In this document: positions 22,688 through 34,506 of the stretch, in pieces | How positions within the stretch are numbered: the stretch's first letter is position 1 | How the letters are laid out: the number at the start of each line of letters is the position of its first letter | Assembly (NCBI GenBank): GCA_951394405.1 | Contig: OX596344.1 | Coordinates: 1,798,001-1,862,000, forward strand | Source: Coprinellus micaceus | Taxonomy: Eukaryota > Basidiomycota > Agaricomycetes > Agaricales > Psathyrellaceae | Reading direction: 5' to 3' | Length of the DNA stretch: 64,000 nucleotides | Program-made: the position numbers and the translations under genes | Notes under the pieces: generated by a model | Told to the model about the DNA's origin: nothing | Database searches by the model: none | Seen by the model: only the letters and a program-made list of their open reading frames with translations

Positions 22688-25600
22688 TCAGATTATGGCG
22701 GCCGCGCCCCCGTGCTCTCTCTTCAACCCCTCTGCGCCCACATCCCTCAGAACTCCATCTAACCCCGCAACCAACACACCCTCCGCCGTCCCCTCATTCC
22801 ACACATCCCTGGAGCCAATCCTACGCTCAGCCACGCGAGGCACGGCGTACACGCTCTCCTTCATACCCAATCCTACCTCCTCCAACCCGTTCAAGACCCT
22901 GGTGTAGACGCTGTGATCCATGGGCCCAACAACACCCCTGACATGGCTTGCGACCTTACCTTCCGCGACGGCCAACGCGGCGATCGCCACAGGGATACCG
23001 ACGGTCCTAGCCATAGCAGTTCCGCCGAGGTGCTTGGTAGCTTCGGATGGAGACGAGCCGTAAGAAATGAGTGTCGATGTGTGCACGGTTTCGAGAGATG
23101 GGTTGGACGGGTTGCGCGAGACGATCTCGTGTGAGAGGACGACCATATCGCGCTCGCCTTCATTGTACTTGAGCTTAGTTGCGAGGAGATGGGCGAAAAG
23201 GTCGAGCGGCGTATGTGGGTCTGCAGGCAGAGCTGGGGTGTGTGGTCCTGCAGGCCACCTCTGAGCAGTACCCTCGGCAGGAAGGAGGCCAAGCCAAGTG
23301 AGGGCGTCGAGGACTACAGGAAGGTCCTGAGATGGGACAAGGTCGTGTAGAAGGGCAGTGTCCTTGTGCTTAACAAGCATAGCCTGCTGGAGCAGGTCTG
23401 TCCAGCTGCTCAGCGTAACCTTTGCACTCTGCTCGAGAAGCCCAAGGTCCTTGAATGCCTGCATAAGCTGAGCAAACCCAGGGTACCTGAGGGTTCCGCG
23501 AAGGATGGTCCTCATCTTCCCTTCGTCAAGTCCATAGGTATCGCAGTACACCATGCTGTCCCTGTTGGCCAGCCCTTCCAAGTCGAAAGCAGCACCGCTC
23601 ACTGGCACTCTCGGGAAGCTACTCTTAAGGAGGCTCTCCCCAGGAATGACGCGCATTTCCCCGTTGATCTTGAACTGCGCGCTATTGAGGGCTGCGCTGA
23701 GCACGCCGGCGGGACGCCACGAAAATTTGTACTACGGGCATATCGTTAGTCAGTCAACCGTCCTGGAAGGTAAGGAGGAGAGATCGCACCTTCAGAGGCA
23801 CTTCAGCTGCGTCGGGAGCTGGCAGACCACCACAGAAAGAAGTGAACGAGACGACCTCGCTCGAGGGTGAGGCGCGGATCTGAGAAAGCAGCGCAATAGC
23901 GGAGCAGTGGTCGATACCAGGGTCAAGCCCGATCTCGTTCAGTAGCAAAACGTTCGCGGCCTTTGCGCTGTTGGGAGCTCGGGTCAGTCGTCTATGGCAA
24001 GACCAGGCATCGACGAAATCACGTACGCTTCGTCCAACTGCTTCATCTGCGGGGAGATGTAGCTAGCCGTCACAAGGTGCTTGCTGTGCTTGACACAGAG
24101 TTCGCCCACTTTGGGGTGGAAGGCCACGGGGAGCAAACTGGGAATCAGGTCAGTCAGGGAAGTGCCACCACTTTTGAAGAAGATTCGTACCTGATGACGA
24201 CGTCGCTCTCTTCCACCAAATGCACATATGCTTCGGGGTCGCTCACGTCTGCAACCCTATACCGCACGCTGCCCTCCTTCCCTCGAGTGAGGGTCTGGAG
24301 TTCCTCAAGCGAATTGCTCGCAATAACGAGCTCAATACCAGGCGTAGCAGCGATCATATCCACCGCAGGCTTTGCAACCATTCCGCTTCCAAGCATCAAT
24401 ATACGCTTCTTAGGAGGGGTAGCGTCGCCCTTCTTAACCTCTGCCTCCGTCACTTCGCTGGATGCTGCTGGCGTGGATGGCGAGGTTTGGGCTTCGAGCG
24501 TAGACGCCGGGGTTGAAGCCGAGGCAGCAGCAGTCGATGTAGAAGCAGACGGATTCACCAACCCAGCATAAAATCCATCCACACTCTTCTGCAACCACGT
24601 ATGCCTCTCCTTCAACTTCCCTCCACTCGCAATCGTCGCCCCCTCCAACGCCTTCCCGTACCCGTCCTTCTCTGGGTTATACTCCTTCCCCTTGTACGTC
24701 CCGCTGGTCGACGAAATCAACGAATGCAGGTAAGGCATCAACCGGTCGCTAAAGGACTCGCTCGCCTCTAACGGCAGGGAGGTGGGCAAAATGTCGACGG
24801 ACATCATTTGCACAGGGGTGTTGGGCACGGTGTAGAAGGGGTCAGAGAGGGTCGTTGAGTGGGTCAAAAACTCGAGGGCTCCTCCAATGTCGCAGCTCAC
24901 GTCACCAACGTTCCGGCCACGTAGACCCCCAAGGGCGTCAGCCTTGGCTAGGACTACAGGGAGTTGGGCGTTCGTGACAAGGCGAGGGAAACCGGGGGCC
25001 CAGCCGGCGCCATGGAGAAGAAGGGTGAGGTACGGGTATATCTGTGGATGCAGAGTGAGTATTGAGGGTAGCAGAAACGAAAAATATTTGGCGCACCTTA
25101 TCGTGGAAAACGCTCCTGTAGATGTCAGGGTGTTTGTAATAATCTTCTCTGTTGTAAGGTTTCCCGTCTGTGCGCTCAAAGTAGGTGCTTGGGTGAGCAT
25201 GGAGGACATAAACCTGTTCCTTTTGTCAATATGCCGTTCTGCGAAGCACAACTTTCGAGAAACAGGTGATACCTTGCGTCTATCGACATCTGGATTAGAG
25301 ATATCCGTCAGCAAATGGTAGCCCTATACAAGAGTGTGACTTACCAGGATTGTGTACGAGGGCGTCAAGTTCTTCGATTGTGATGTACTGGACCGGAAGA
25401 TGCGCAAGCGTATCCAGCATCCCTTTCGCTACATTCCCCGACCTACGCCAGGATCAGCCAATTCTGTACACAAGCAATACACGCGAACAAACACAACGCA
25501 TACCCTGTAACTCCAATGATTACGGGCCCCAGAGGCTCAGGCGTCCCCCGCTCCTTGATTACCCTCCCAATTTCCTTCAACTGCTCGATGCACTTCTTGA

Positions 25601-26646
25601 ACGAGCCTGAGGAGTGGGGTCTGGGGGTATAGAGGAAAGGGGAGGCAATACCATGGGAGATGTGCGAGTGTGCGAGAGAGGAGAGGGACTCGAGGACGCC
25701 AGCGGCTGTAAGGGATAGATAGATGAAGTCAGTCAGTAAGGATGACCGATCAACTGGAGAAATCGTTGGAGATAGCCGACGCGTATTCGGTCGAGGAGTT
25801 GACGCGTTCCCGAGAGATAGGGGCGCTGGCTCCACGCTAGAGTACTAAATGAAGGAATGCAACGCACCTCCAGCAAACCACCCGAACCCAACTGTTCGCT
25901 CTCCCTTCTCGTTCGTCAACAGTTCATAGTCAATCAACCTCGGGTACACTGCGTTCACCCCCTGTTTACAACGTCAGCCCCGCTTAGACTCGTCGTTTGC
26001 GCAAGGATACTCACAGATGGGCTGGACGGTGCAACGAAGCGCGAGAGTAGAGGAGTGTTATACTCCTGCCCTTTGTGCGTGTGGCTGAACATGAGGTGTG
26101 TCGCACCTGGGTTGATGTGGGGGCTGGGACCATCTGTCGAGGGTAGGCTGGTATGCGATGAGGAGGGCTGGAAAACGGAGGCGGGCAAAGGGAGTTCGGG
26201 AAGAGGAATCTCTTTAATTCCCATTACGATGTCTGCCTTGCGGAAGTCGGTCGTGAGGCGTGCGCCAGCCTATGAGACGCTCGTCAGCCCGCCTTGAACT
26301 GAACAAGACCTAGAACGCACTTTGACGTATTCCTCTCCTCTAAACACTCTCCGATGGCACGGCGCAACCAGCACATCCACTTCAGGACGCTTTCGCTTCA
26401 ACTCTGCAACATCTTCTGGGGTAAGCGGGGCGCGGCGTTCCCAAACGCGCGAGGGGTCTTCACGACTGTACGTGGGTTCAACAGTCAGCCGACGTTGTCG
26501 TTCATGAGGGAGACATATTGACAGAAGTGCAGGGGGTAGGTTAACGAGGAAACAAGTGGGGAAACTCACCGAATGGCGAGTGTAACGACGCCTCGGCTGG
26601 AGCCTTTCCTGGCTATGACACCGTCCTGAACGACCTTCCTCAACAT
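22688..26646 (-). CDS. AASS: Bifunctional alpha-aminoadipic semialdehyde synthase (LKR/SDH)
   Basis: Twelve minus-strand exons: 26646-26570, 26465-26321, 26269-26015, 25961-25868, 25705-25504, 25442-25345, 25289-25273, 25219-25097, 25041-24191, 24137-24027, 23967-23790 and 23731-22688, giving 1064 residues. The N-terminal half is lysine-ketoglutarate reductase: IRREDPSRVWERRAPLTPEDV, VNAVYPRLIDYELLTNEKGERTVGFGWFAG, and GVTGSGNVAKG. The C-terminal half, from about residue 549, is saccharopine dehydrogenase: KKRILMLGSGMVAKP (Rossmann), VADVSDPEAYVHLVEESDVVI, LLNEIGLDPGIDH. A Ser/Thr/Ala-rich linker joins them. The pair converts lysine via saccharopine to aminoadipate semialdehyde and glutamate. 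The seventh exon is only 17 nt. It is convergent with the DUF6533 gene, 229 bp apart. Confidence 0.93.
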
Positions 26647-27416
26647 CTTGGTCTTGTCGCTTACGTGTCGAGAGTCCTCGAGAAGGTAGAATAGTATATG
26701 AAGTAGGCTGACCCTAAGCGGGGTTCGGTAAAAAGTCGTCGCAGGCGAGTGGCGGTGGGATGAAGGAAGGAAGAGGTAGAAGGCAAGATAAGACTAGCGT
26801 ATCTTGCACGCTGTTCAGGGTCATCACTATCAACACCCGGTTCCATTGGGAATGACATTGGGGACGACACTCACTGTCAATGTTCTCCACAACGACAGTC
26901 ATAAACAACCACGTTGGATTTAAAGGAACCTGAGCGCTACCATAACCTTTATATGCTCCCCGGAACCCTTTAGCGTCCCTGAGACCTTCGGCTCGGATCT
27001 CGTTCCACACCACCCTCGGTCCCCACCCTTGATTTAACCTTCACGTCGTCAGCACCGTTCGATAAACGCGTATGGCAGCTCTGATGGATCATCTCCATAC
27101 TGCCATGGACGCGAGCATGCACGGTGTCGCTGCCTGACTTCTATCGCCCGGGACCATGCTGCGCGCGTTCCTGGCATGCTGCGACGCGTTCCCGTACACG
27201 ATAAGGCGGAAATGGTGTCACGAGGGAGGAGGAGGAGAGCTTTGACCTGCTCTGGTCTGTGCGAGGGATAACGCCAAGCTGCATTAGGTTAGCTGTCAGA
27301 GCTCGGCGCTTAGCCGCCGTGTCGAGATCATCGGAACCTGGGGTAGCGACGTCATGGTTCACACGGCATCTACAACCCTCAAACTACTATATTGGCGTCG
27401 ATTCAAAGGGAATCCC
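26647..27416. promoter_or_regulatory. Upstream region of AASS
   Basis: About 770 bp on the 5' side of AASS, before the segmental repeats begin. Frames present lack family resemblance. It marks the junction between the conserved block and the accessory island. Confidence 0.45.
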
Positions 27417-28526
27417 GTGGAGATCGTCGCTGAGCGCATCCATGAGACGGACGGTGCGAGCCAGGTGTGGCTAGTGCCTTCGTATGCGCACGGGTGGGGC
27501 GGGACACTGGACCGGGTGGACCCCCAGCGCGATAGTGAGGGATACGAACGTTTCTGACCCAAGGCCCGGGGTTGGGACATAACGTAGGGACTCACGGAGA
27601 CAAAGTGAGAGGAACGGGAGAGGCTAAAGAAACTGAAGTCGCCTGCGTTGGGGACAACCTGCCATCCTTCGAACTGATAAAAACATGAATACAAACCCCA
27701 CCTCGGATGTAGGCCCTGCGCCCTGCTCGATAGGTCCCAGGTGATATCTAGGACACGTTAAGTTTCGGAAAGAACGGTAATCTGGTCGGCACTAGCTTGA
27801 ATTGACTTAGGGCCAGACATATTTATCGAATTTGCCCGTTGTGTTGTGATCTAGAGCCCCTCGCCAATTATTTTTGAATAGGTTAACGGGTGCTGCAGTT
27901 CCTAGGCTCCCAAGAGAATGCGATCGTCTCAAAATGCGGCTCAGGTCTAAGGTAGATATCCCGAGTTCTTCGAAGAGTCCATCCAACACGGCGCTGATAG
28001 GCCGTGTGAATGTTCATTCGGCAATACCCGTTGAAGCTTAACCGGAGGTAACCTTTCCTTCCTTCCTCCCGTCTCCCTTGGTAACTTGAATCCATCGTAA
28101 AGGCAAGGCCATCTTGCGTCTTACCCTTCAATTACGCGACTATATCCGTAGTCGATAAAATACTGTGCAGGACGCGTGAAGCACGCTCAGGACATTAACA
28201 CTGGTAAATCAATCCATGTGCAAAGGCGGCCCACTCAAGTCAAAAGACCCTCCGGTGAGCAGCCTTTTCCCATAGAACCTCTAGTGGTGTCGCAAGTGAT
28301 GCTTACTGTTCCCACCTTCAGTAGTTCGTGAGTCCCAAGACACTCTCCGCGGCGCAAGTAGTTGCAAGGGGAATTTCCGCAGCGTTGACTGTGAGTCTGC
28401 GATCGGATCCCCGCAGGCGTCGACAAATCACATTGCAGCGTGCCTTCAAATGAAAGGTACGTAGCTGTGCTAGCCACCGGTAAGTAGTTCTCGATAATCG
28501 ATGGATATTCGAAGAACCTTACAGAC
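27417..28526. repeat. Segmental repeat X, copy 1
   Basis: About 1.1 kb, homologous in direct orientation to 33204-34315. Shared landmarks: GACCCAAGGCCCGGGGTTGG (27556 and 33339), TAATCTGGTCGGCACTAGC (27779 and 33563), and the GGAGGTAACC block. A minus-strand frame with a putative intron (GTAAGCATCACTTGC... at about 28306) is partly conserved, but this copy opens with GTG where copy 2 has ATG. I do not recognise a protein family. Confidence 0.85.
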
Positions 28527-28680
28527 AGGGTAGCTCATTCCCGGAGGGAACCGCCCCCGGAGCTTCACAACTGGTGTGCATTCTCGAGCACGAAGTATAA
28601 GTGTACGGCTGATATGATAGGATAGCTCAGTGCGAATGATTTAAGGTACTTATGTTGGTGAAGCGGTCTCCGCTCTAGAC
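28527..28680. repeat. Segmental repeat Y, copy 1
   Basis: About 150 bp homologous to 37536-37680, sharing GTGTGCATTCTCGAGCACGA. Here it follows repeat X directly; at the other site the GTPase array lies between X and Y. Confidence 0.85.
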
Positions 28681-28877
28681 TTCTCGGGCTGTGGAAATTG
28701 GGGGCGCCTATCCAATTCCCGTCTCGAGCGGGGGAACTGTGAACAGCAGCATGTGAACAGATTTGGCAAGTGCACAGCTCCAGCTTCGACGCTCGCCTGG
28801 GCTCTGGCTTCGTCCTCATCTTGCCCCCGTACCCTCTTTCTCATTCTATGCTGACAACTGAGCCGCCTCTCGGATTC

Positions 28878-31725
28878 ATGGCCGAACCAGAGAACGATGT
28901 TCGTCGGCAAGTTACTGTGAGGAGCCCGAATGCCATACGTGAGCCTTTCCACGACATTCATACTCACCTTAGGGATCTCGGACAAAACTCACCCAAGTCA
29001 CAGATTACCATTACCATGGACCCATAAACCAGATCGGACAAGCGGTCAATGCCAACCTTGGGGTGAACTATGGTGAGTAACAATCAGGACGGTTTCAATC
29101 CATTCACATCCTAATTTCACGGCTAATCCTCGATACGAAGGCTCAATAAATTACGACGCTTATCAGAACTCGCCGCCCGTTTCTCCTACTGGAGAGCACT
29201 CCAGGGGGCACCCATCTCGGTTGATTCTAACGTCCGGTAAGGGCCTTATTCTAATTGACGACCTGGTGCCCCGGTCAGTCCATGCTCATTCCCTGGCTCA
29301 TCCGCGTTGTCAGATATCGCCTCCCTCCTGGACCCCATTCTACACGCCTCCCATACGCGCAACCGCAAGACTTCTCCGCCGAATTCGGATTGCTTCCCAG
29401 GTACGAGGGCGGGTGTCATCCGCGAGATCAAGTCGTGGGCGACAAGCAGCCTCTCTGACGACCCTCGACACATTCTGTGGGTATTTGGGTTCGCGGGGTG
29501 CGGGAAATCCGCCGTAGCGCAGTCACTGGCAGCACAACTGGCGGAAGAAGGTCGGTTGGGTGGTAGTTTCTTCTTCTTCCGCGGGGCGGGGGACAGGAGC
29601 AGGATACTCAGGTTTCCGACAACCATCGCCAGCCAGATCGCGATAGCGGTTCCGGGAGCTGCACAGCACATCGAGAAAGCGCTAAGGAGTCACCCTGGCC
29701 TCCTCGAGCTGACGACATCCCTCACCTTCCAATTCAAGTGCTTGGTGTACGAGCCAATCAGGGTCGCGACCGCGACATCCTACCCCTCATCGTCCTTCGT
29801 CGTTGTCATCGACGGTTTCGACGAATGCGAGGACAAGGAGGAATCATGCGACTTCATCAAGAACCTTATCAGCCTCTTTGAGCGGCACCCTGACATTCCG
29901 CTGCGCGTTCTCATCACCAGCCGCGTAGAAGACCACCTCCACAGGAGACTCCATGACTCCAACCAGGTTCGCTTACTCAATCTAGCCGAACGCACCTCGG
30001 ACGATGACATAGGTGCTGCACTCGACGCCGCAATTGCGGACGCGAAAAGTAGTAGGGTCCTCGCCTGCATCGGTGAATGGCCTTCACCGGGGGAAAGACG
30101 AGCGCTCATCAAGCACATTGGGGGATCGTTCATCTTCATGATGACCATTGTCAGTTTCCTCTTTGACCCACTCAACAACGACGGGCTTACCCCAATTGAA
30201 CGCCTCCCGCTCGCGCTCAACATGAACCCAGGGTTTGACGGCCTATACAAAGCGATTCTCGAGCGCTCACAGCACTTCCCCTACTTCTCCGACATCATCA
30301 GCACCATAGCACTGGCCCGTATCCCACTCTCCATATCTGAAATCGCCGAAGTCCTCGGCATCAAGCCAACGAACGTTGTCAGTGTGCTTGTGAGCCTCCA
30401 CGCCATCTTCCAGGTTCCAGGGGACGACCACAGTCCTGTCACACTCTGGCATACCTCTCTTCGCGACTTTCTCTGCTCTGAGGAACGCTCAGGACCTTTG
30501 TTTGCGTCCCCTTGGCACCACCGGCAGCTCGCATACTGGTACATCAGCTTGTCTGCTTCCTCAGCAGAACCACTTGGACGTCCAGTCCTAGAAGCATGTC
30601 ACCACTGGAGGATGTTCGTCGAACCAATCACAAGTTTTCCAGATTTGCTCAAAAGCCAATCGGTTCGCATCATCGCCCGTCTAGAAGCAGCATTTCCTGC
30701 CGACTTCCGCAACACGGCAGATATCTATTTCCATCCCCACAGCTTCTTGGCCCACCTTGAGGTTGTTGAGCGACAACAAATTACAACTTCTGTCGCTAGC
30801 CCGCCATACCGTCTGATCATGAGGGAGCACCCCTGGTACCTCTTTGAAGACATATTCGAGTGTATTTCTATGGCGCTCGGAGCTGGAGAGCTTATTTCTC
30901 ACTTCACGGAGTCACGCCCACACCTCTTCGACCCACCTGACTATTTGGACATGCTCATACGCGGAATTCAACTTCTCATCCGGAAAAGGCCTGGGGACGG
31001 TGCCCCCATTCTTCGGCTCAACTGCACTGGGCGAGTTGATCGGGGGCGCATAGTCTCCTGTTGGCCCAGTTGTCTCACCTGGGCGTTTAAGGCCAATCCG
31101 CATCACCATCTCTTCGACCCCACCAAGCCATATCCTATTCATATCGCAAATGAATGGGTCGATACAACCCAGGCCTACAACGCTTCCTGGAACCCGGCTG
31201 ATGCCCTAGACGTCGTAATCATGGAGTTTGTGGAACTAATGACAGAGAAAGTTGTAGTCCCATCGGTACAGTTCTATTCAGCATCAAACGGGTGAGGACC
31301 ACGCTGACAAACTTTTTGTTGCCCTCAACAGGGTCTGATCGATGTGAACTCATGGGACTGGACTTCTCGACCGAAACAGTTCCTCCTCAAAAAGGTCTGT
31401 GAATGATTCGCCAGCGCTAGTACCGTCATTATTTACATCCATTTAGCCTCCTCAACTCTCAGGCTCCGTTACAGTGTTCGAGGTACTATCTGTGAGCATC
31501 TCCAGCCCTTATGCACTCACCTTTAGGGCCGTTTACTGAAATATCATACAGGGCATTAAGTCCCTAGCTCTTTGTATGGAGTCCACTTGCAGGCACGCAA
31601 AGGCTCCACCTGATGGGCGTTGCGAGCATCTTCCCCCCAGGTATTCACCCCCGAGTCAAATCTTCTACCCTGGTATTGACCCCCGAGTCAGATCTTCTAC
31701 CCACTTTACTTCAAACTCGTCGTAG
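28878..31725 (+). CDS. NACHT-domain STAND receptor NLR1
   Basis: Exons: 28878-28938, 29004-29072, 29141-29236, 29314-31265, 31332-31394, 31447-31491 and 31552-31725, giving 819 residues in phase. The N-terminus has a Gly/Asn motif at residues 21-44 (HYHYHGPINQIGQAVNANLG), encoded by exon 2. Next comes SLLDPILHASHTRNRK and CFPGTR, the usual lead-in to fungal NACHT domains. Walker A is GFAGCGKSA (134-142), Walker B VVIDGFDECED, then ITSRVEDHL. A winged-helix-like region ends in TLWHTSLRDFL. The last 350 residues contain no WD40, ankyrin or TPR repeats that I can see. Such receptors act as regulated ATPase switches, often in non-self recognition or cell death. The final exon border is less certain; it carries GIKSLALC...STCRH, similar to the ends of NLR2 and NLR3. 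Confidence 0.85.
31641..31703 (+). repeat. 32-bp tandem duplication inside the last NLR1 exon
   Basis: GTATTCACCCCCGAGTCAAA... at 31641 is repeated as GTATTGACCCCCGAGTCAGA... at 31673, two copies. The period is not a multiple of three, so it shifts the frame of the predicted C-terminal tail. Confidence 0.85.
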
Positions 31726-32220
31726 CCAGCTTGAATTCAAGGTTTGGATTGACTGTACATTTAGCCTGTGCTTTTCGCTCGTTTCTTCACAGGCGCCCAC
31801 CCCCTGCTTCGTGTACGGCCTGCAGGGTTGACTCGGATGCTCTAGGAGTCTCCACACCGGGGCCCATATTCAAACGATGACTCACGGGTGTAGACACCCG
31901 GGGCCGGGAGAGACTAAGACGCCCTAGGAGAGTACGAAGGGCAAGGCTTGGTTGGGCTGACGGAAGTACTATCGACCCCCGAAGCTGAAAAAAAAAATGC
32001 CAACGCCAGAACCTGAAGAACCCTCGATCGTCGTCGACCCGGACGACCCCTCTGTTATTCGTCATAAGAAGGTCGGAGTTTGAGACGTATACGAAGACAT
32101 GTCGTGGACTAAGAGGCTGTTCAGAGTCCCTTTCTTGTCGAAAACAGTCGCTCTCAAGGAAGCCTATGACGAACATCCAGTCATCGTACGAATGGTCAAG
32201 GACCTCGCATCGATAGCTGA
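31726..32220. other. Intergenic, no gene recognised
   Basis: Region between NLR1 and the duplicated receptor 5' block. No coherent frame or repeat beyond a short A run. Confidence 0.45.
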
Positions 32221-32802
32221 GCACTGTGGACGAACGGGGCGAGCGGTCTCTCTAGATCGACTCTCTCTCACTTAATGTTGCCTGAAGGGTGTTGGGAAGA
32301 TGAGTGAAGTGCACCGGATTGACCCTGTTAAGTGGTGTGGATGGACGGGGCATGGGCGCCTATTTTTAACACCTGGCTCAGTCGTGGGAAGGTTGCAATG
32401 AAATGCAGTGCTGAGCAGCCAGGCCTACAGCTCTCATAGCGCCGTTTGTCGCTTCCCACCACCTACCAACCTCCTGCCCCCATCCATTTTTCCATCTTCC
32501 GTCGCTCTGTCGACCCTTTACGATCGAGGGCCAAACTGCGCCCAGTATCTTCATGTCAGACGATGGGAAGGCTAGTGAATGGGCCACTAACGACGCAAAC
32601 GTGGTCACTAATATCAGTGTGTGGGCCTCCTCATCTCCGGAGCCCAGCCGCCCTAACCCAGTCGCTTCTGTTGCTCTGTGGTAGATAACTACTATGGCCC
32701 TGTGAATCACGTTGGGCCAGCGTACAACGCGAATTTGGGGATAAACAGCGGTGAGCCCAACACCATCGTGCATCGTTCCCTTCAGCATTGGCCTGATCTC
32801 AA
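32221..32802 (+). repeat. Copy of the NLR3 promoter and first exons
   Basis: Homologous to about 43046-43578: GGTCTCTCTAGATCGACTCT near 32249 and 43070, then the upstream region, exon 1, intron 1 and exon 2. Homology ends at about 32800, exactly where an inverted-repeat element starts. Confidence 0.88.
32553..32750 (+). pseudogene. Truncated NLR with only the first two exons
   Basis: Exon 1 (32553-32616, 64 nt) and exon 2 (32685-32750, 66 nt) match NLR3 exons 1 and 2 in length, phase and sequence (MSDDGKASEWATNDANVVTN..., then NNYYGPVNHVGPAYNANLGI). The NACHT exon that should follow is absent. The motif Gln of GQ is Pro here. If transcribed from its copied promoter it could give only a motif-bearing peptide of under about 70 residues. 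Confidence 0.85.
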
Positions 32803-33151
32803 TCCGGACAAACACGCCGCCGAGGGCGGCGGGACCCAGATTTTAATCCAGACGTTGGGGGTCAAAAGTCGCCAATAGCTGGATTTTTATCCGGACAAAT
32901 GGGCGGTCGAGGAGGGGGTGGAGGCCCCACAGGAGCCATGCCACCTGGGACTTCGACTTATACCTGTCCGGAACTGCGCGCAGTACGCGCCGCGCGCCAG
33001 AAAACGGTGATTTATGCATAAAACGAGGCTCCAGGGGTCGAAATCGAGGCGCCCGAGGCGGGCTAGGGGCTAAAATTCCCAAAAATGGACGCCAAAAGCC
33101 CCGGAAGCTGGATGGACATTCGAGGTGAAAACGGGGCGAAATTTGTCCGGA
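32803..33151. mobile_element. Candidate small inverted-repeat element (MITE-like)
   Basis: Begins TCCGGACAAACACGCC and ends with sequence whose reverse complement is TCCGGACAAATTTCGCC, giving about 10 matching bp plus a CGCC echo. A third TCCGGACAAA copy lies near 32897. It sits exactly at the point where the truncated receptor loses homology to NLR3. No clear target-site duplication was identified, so this is tentative. Confidence 0.45.
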
Positions 33152-33203
33152 CGAGAGGCCCTCCCCAGGATCTAGGTTCTGAAGGCATTATCCGGGGTCC
33201 TGG

Positions 33204-34315
33204 AGACCGTCGCTGAACGCGTCTAGGAGACGGACGGTACGAGCCAGATGTGGCTAGTGCGTTCATGTGCGCACGGGTGGTGCGGGACACTCGACCGGGT
33301 GGACCTCCGACGTGATAGTGAGGGAGACGAACGATTCTGACCCAAGGCCCGGGGTTGGGAGATATCTCTGCCCGAAACTTCAAGTTAACGTGATGTCCTA
33401 GATATCACCTGGGACCTATCGAGCAGGGCGCAGGGCCTCCCACCTCGGAGGTCAGGTTTGTATTCAGGTTTCTACCAGTTCGAAGGGTGGCAGGTTGTCC
33501 CCAACGCGAGCGACTTCAGTTGCTTTAGCCCCTCCCATTCCTCTCACTTTGTCTCCATGTGGTAATCTGGTCGGCACTAGCTTGAATTGACTTAGGGCCA
33601 GACATATTTATCGAATCTGCCCCTTGTGTTGTGATCTAGAGCCCCTCGCCAATTATTTTTGAATAGGTTAATGGGTGATGCAGTTCCTGGGCTCCCAAGA
33701 GAATGTGATCATCTCAAGATGCGGCTCAGGTCTAAGGTAGATATCCCGAATTCTTCGAACACTGTCCATTCAACACGGCGCTGATAGGCCGTGTGAATGT
33801 TCATTCGGCAATACCCGTTGAAGCTTAACCGGAGGTAACCCTTCCTTCCTACCTCCCGTTTCCCTTCGTAACTTGAATCCATCGTAAAGGCAAGGCCATC
33901 TTGCGTCTTGCCCTTCATGTACGCGACTATGCCCGTAGTCGATAAAACTACCGTGCAGGACGCGTGAAGCACGCTCAGGACATGGACAGTGGTAAATCAA
34001 TCCATGTTTAAAGGCGGCCCACTCAAGTCAAGAGACCCTCCGGTGAGCAGCCTTTTCCCATAAAAATCTCGAGTGCTATCGCGAATAATGCTTACCGTTC
34101 CCCATGTCCAGTAGCTCGTAAATCCCTGGACACTCTCCGGCACGCAAGACCGGAGTGCCGACAGTGAGTCCGCGATCGAGCCAAGATCGGGCGCTCGCAG
34201 GTGTCAACAAATCACATTGCAGCTTGCCTTCAAATGAAAGGTACATAGCCATACTAGCCATCGGTCGTTCTCAATAATCGATGGAACACTCGAAGAATCT
34301 TACAAATAGGACTAC
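33204..34315. repeat. Segmental repeat X, copy 2
   Basis: Direct-orientation homologue of 27417-28526. On the minus strand an ATG-initiated frame (34261-34076) and a downstream frame (33972-33709, including YLRLSFNGYCRMNIHTAYQRR) suggest a degenerate gene of unknown family. In this copy X is followed by the GTPase array and not by repeat Y. Confidence 0.85.
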
Positions 34316-34506
34316 ACAAGCGCGAACCCTTCACTGATCACAGCGAGATCACAGTCATATATGTAAGGGGGTTAGATGAGGGCTCTGGTGTTATTTAACA
34401 ACTGTGCAGCGCAGCTGCGTCTCTTCTCCCCTTCTTCCCACCCTTTGCCCTCCCCATTTCCCCCAGCTTCCCGTACTTGCGACTTGATACACCGTCTCGG
34501 CGAGAT

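Noticed and set aside
27417..34315. Repeats X as LTRs of a giant element carrying NLR1
   Set aside because: No TG...CA ends, primer site, target duplication or element proteins between them; homology also includes a putative intron-bearing frame. Segmental duplication fits better.
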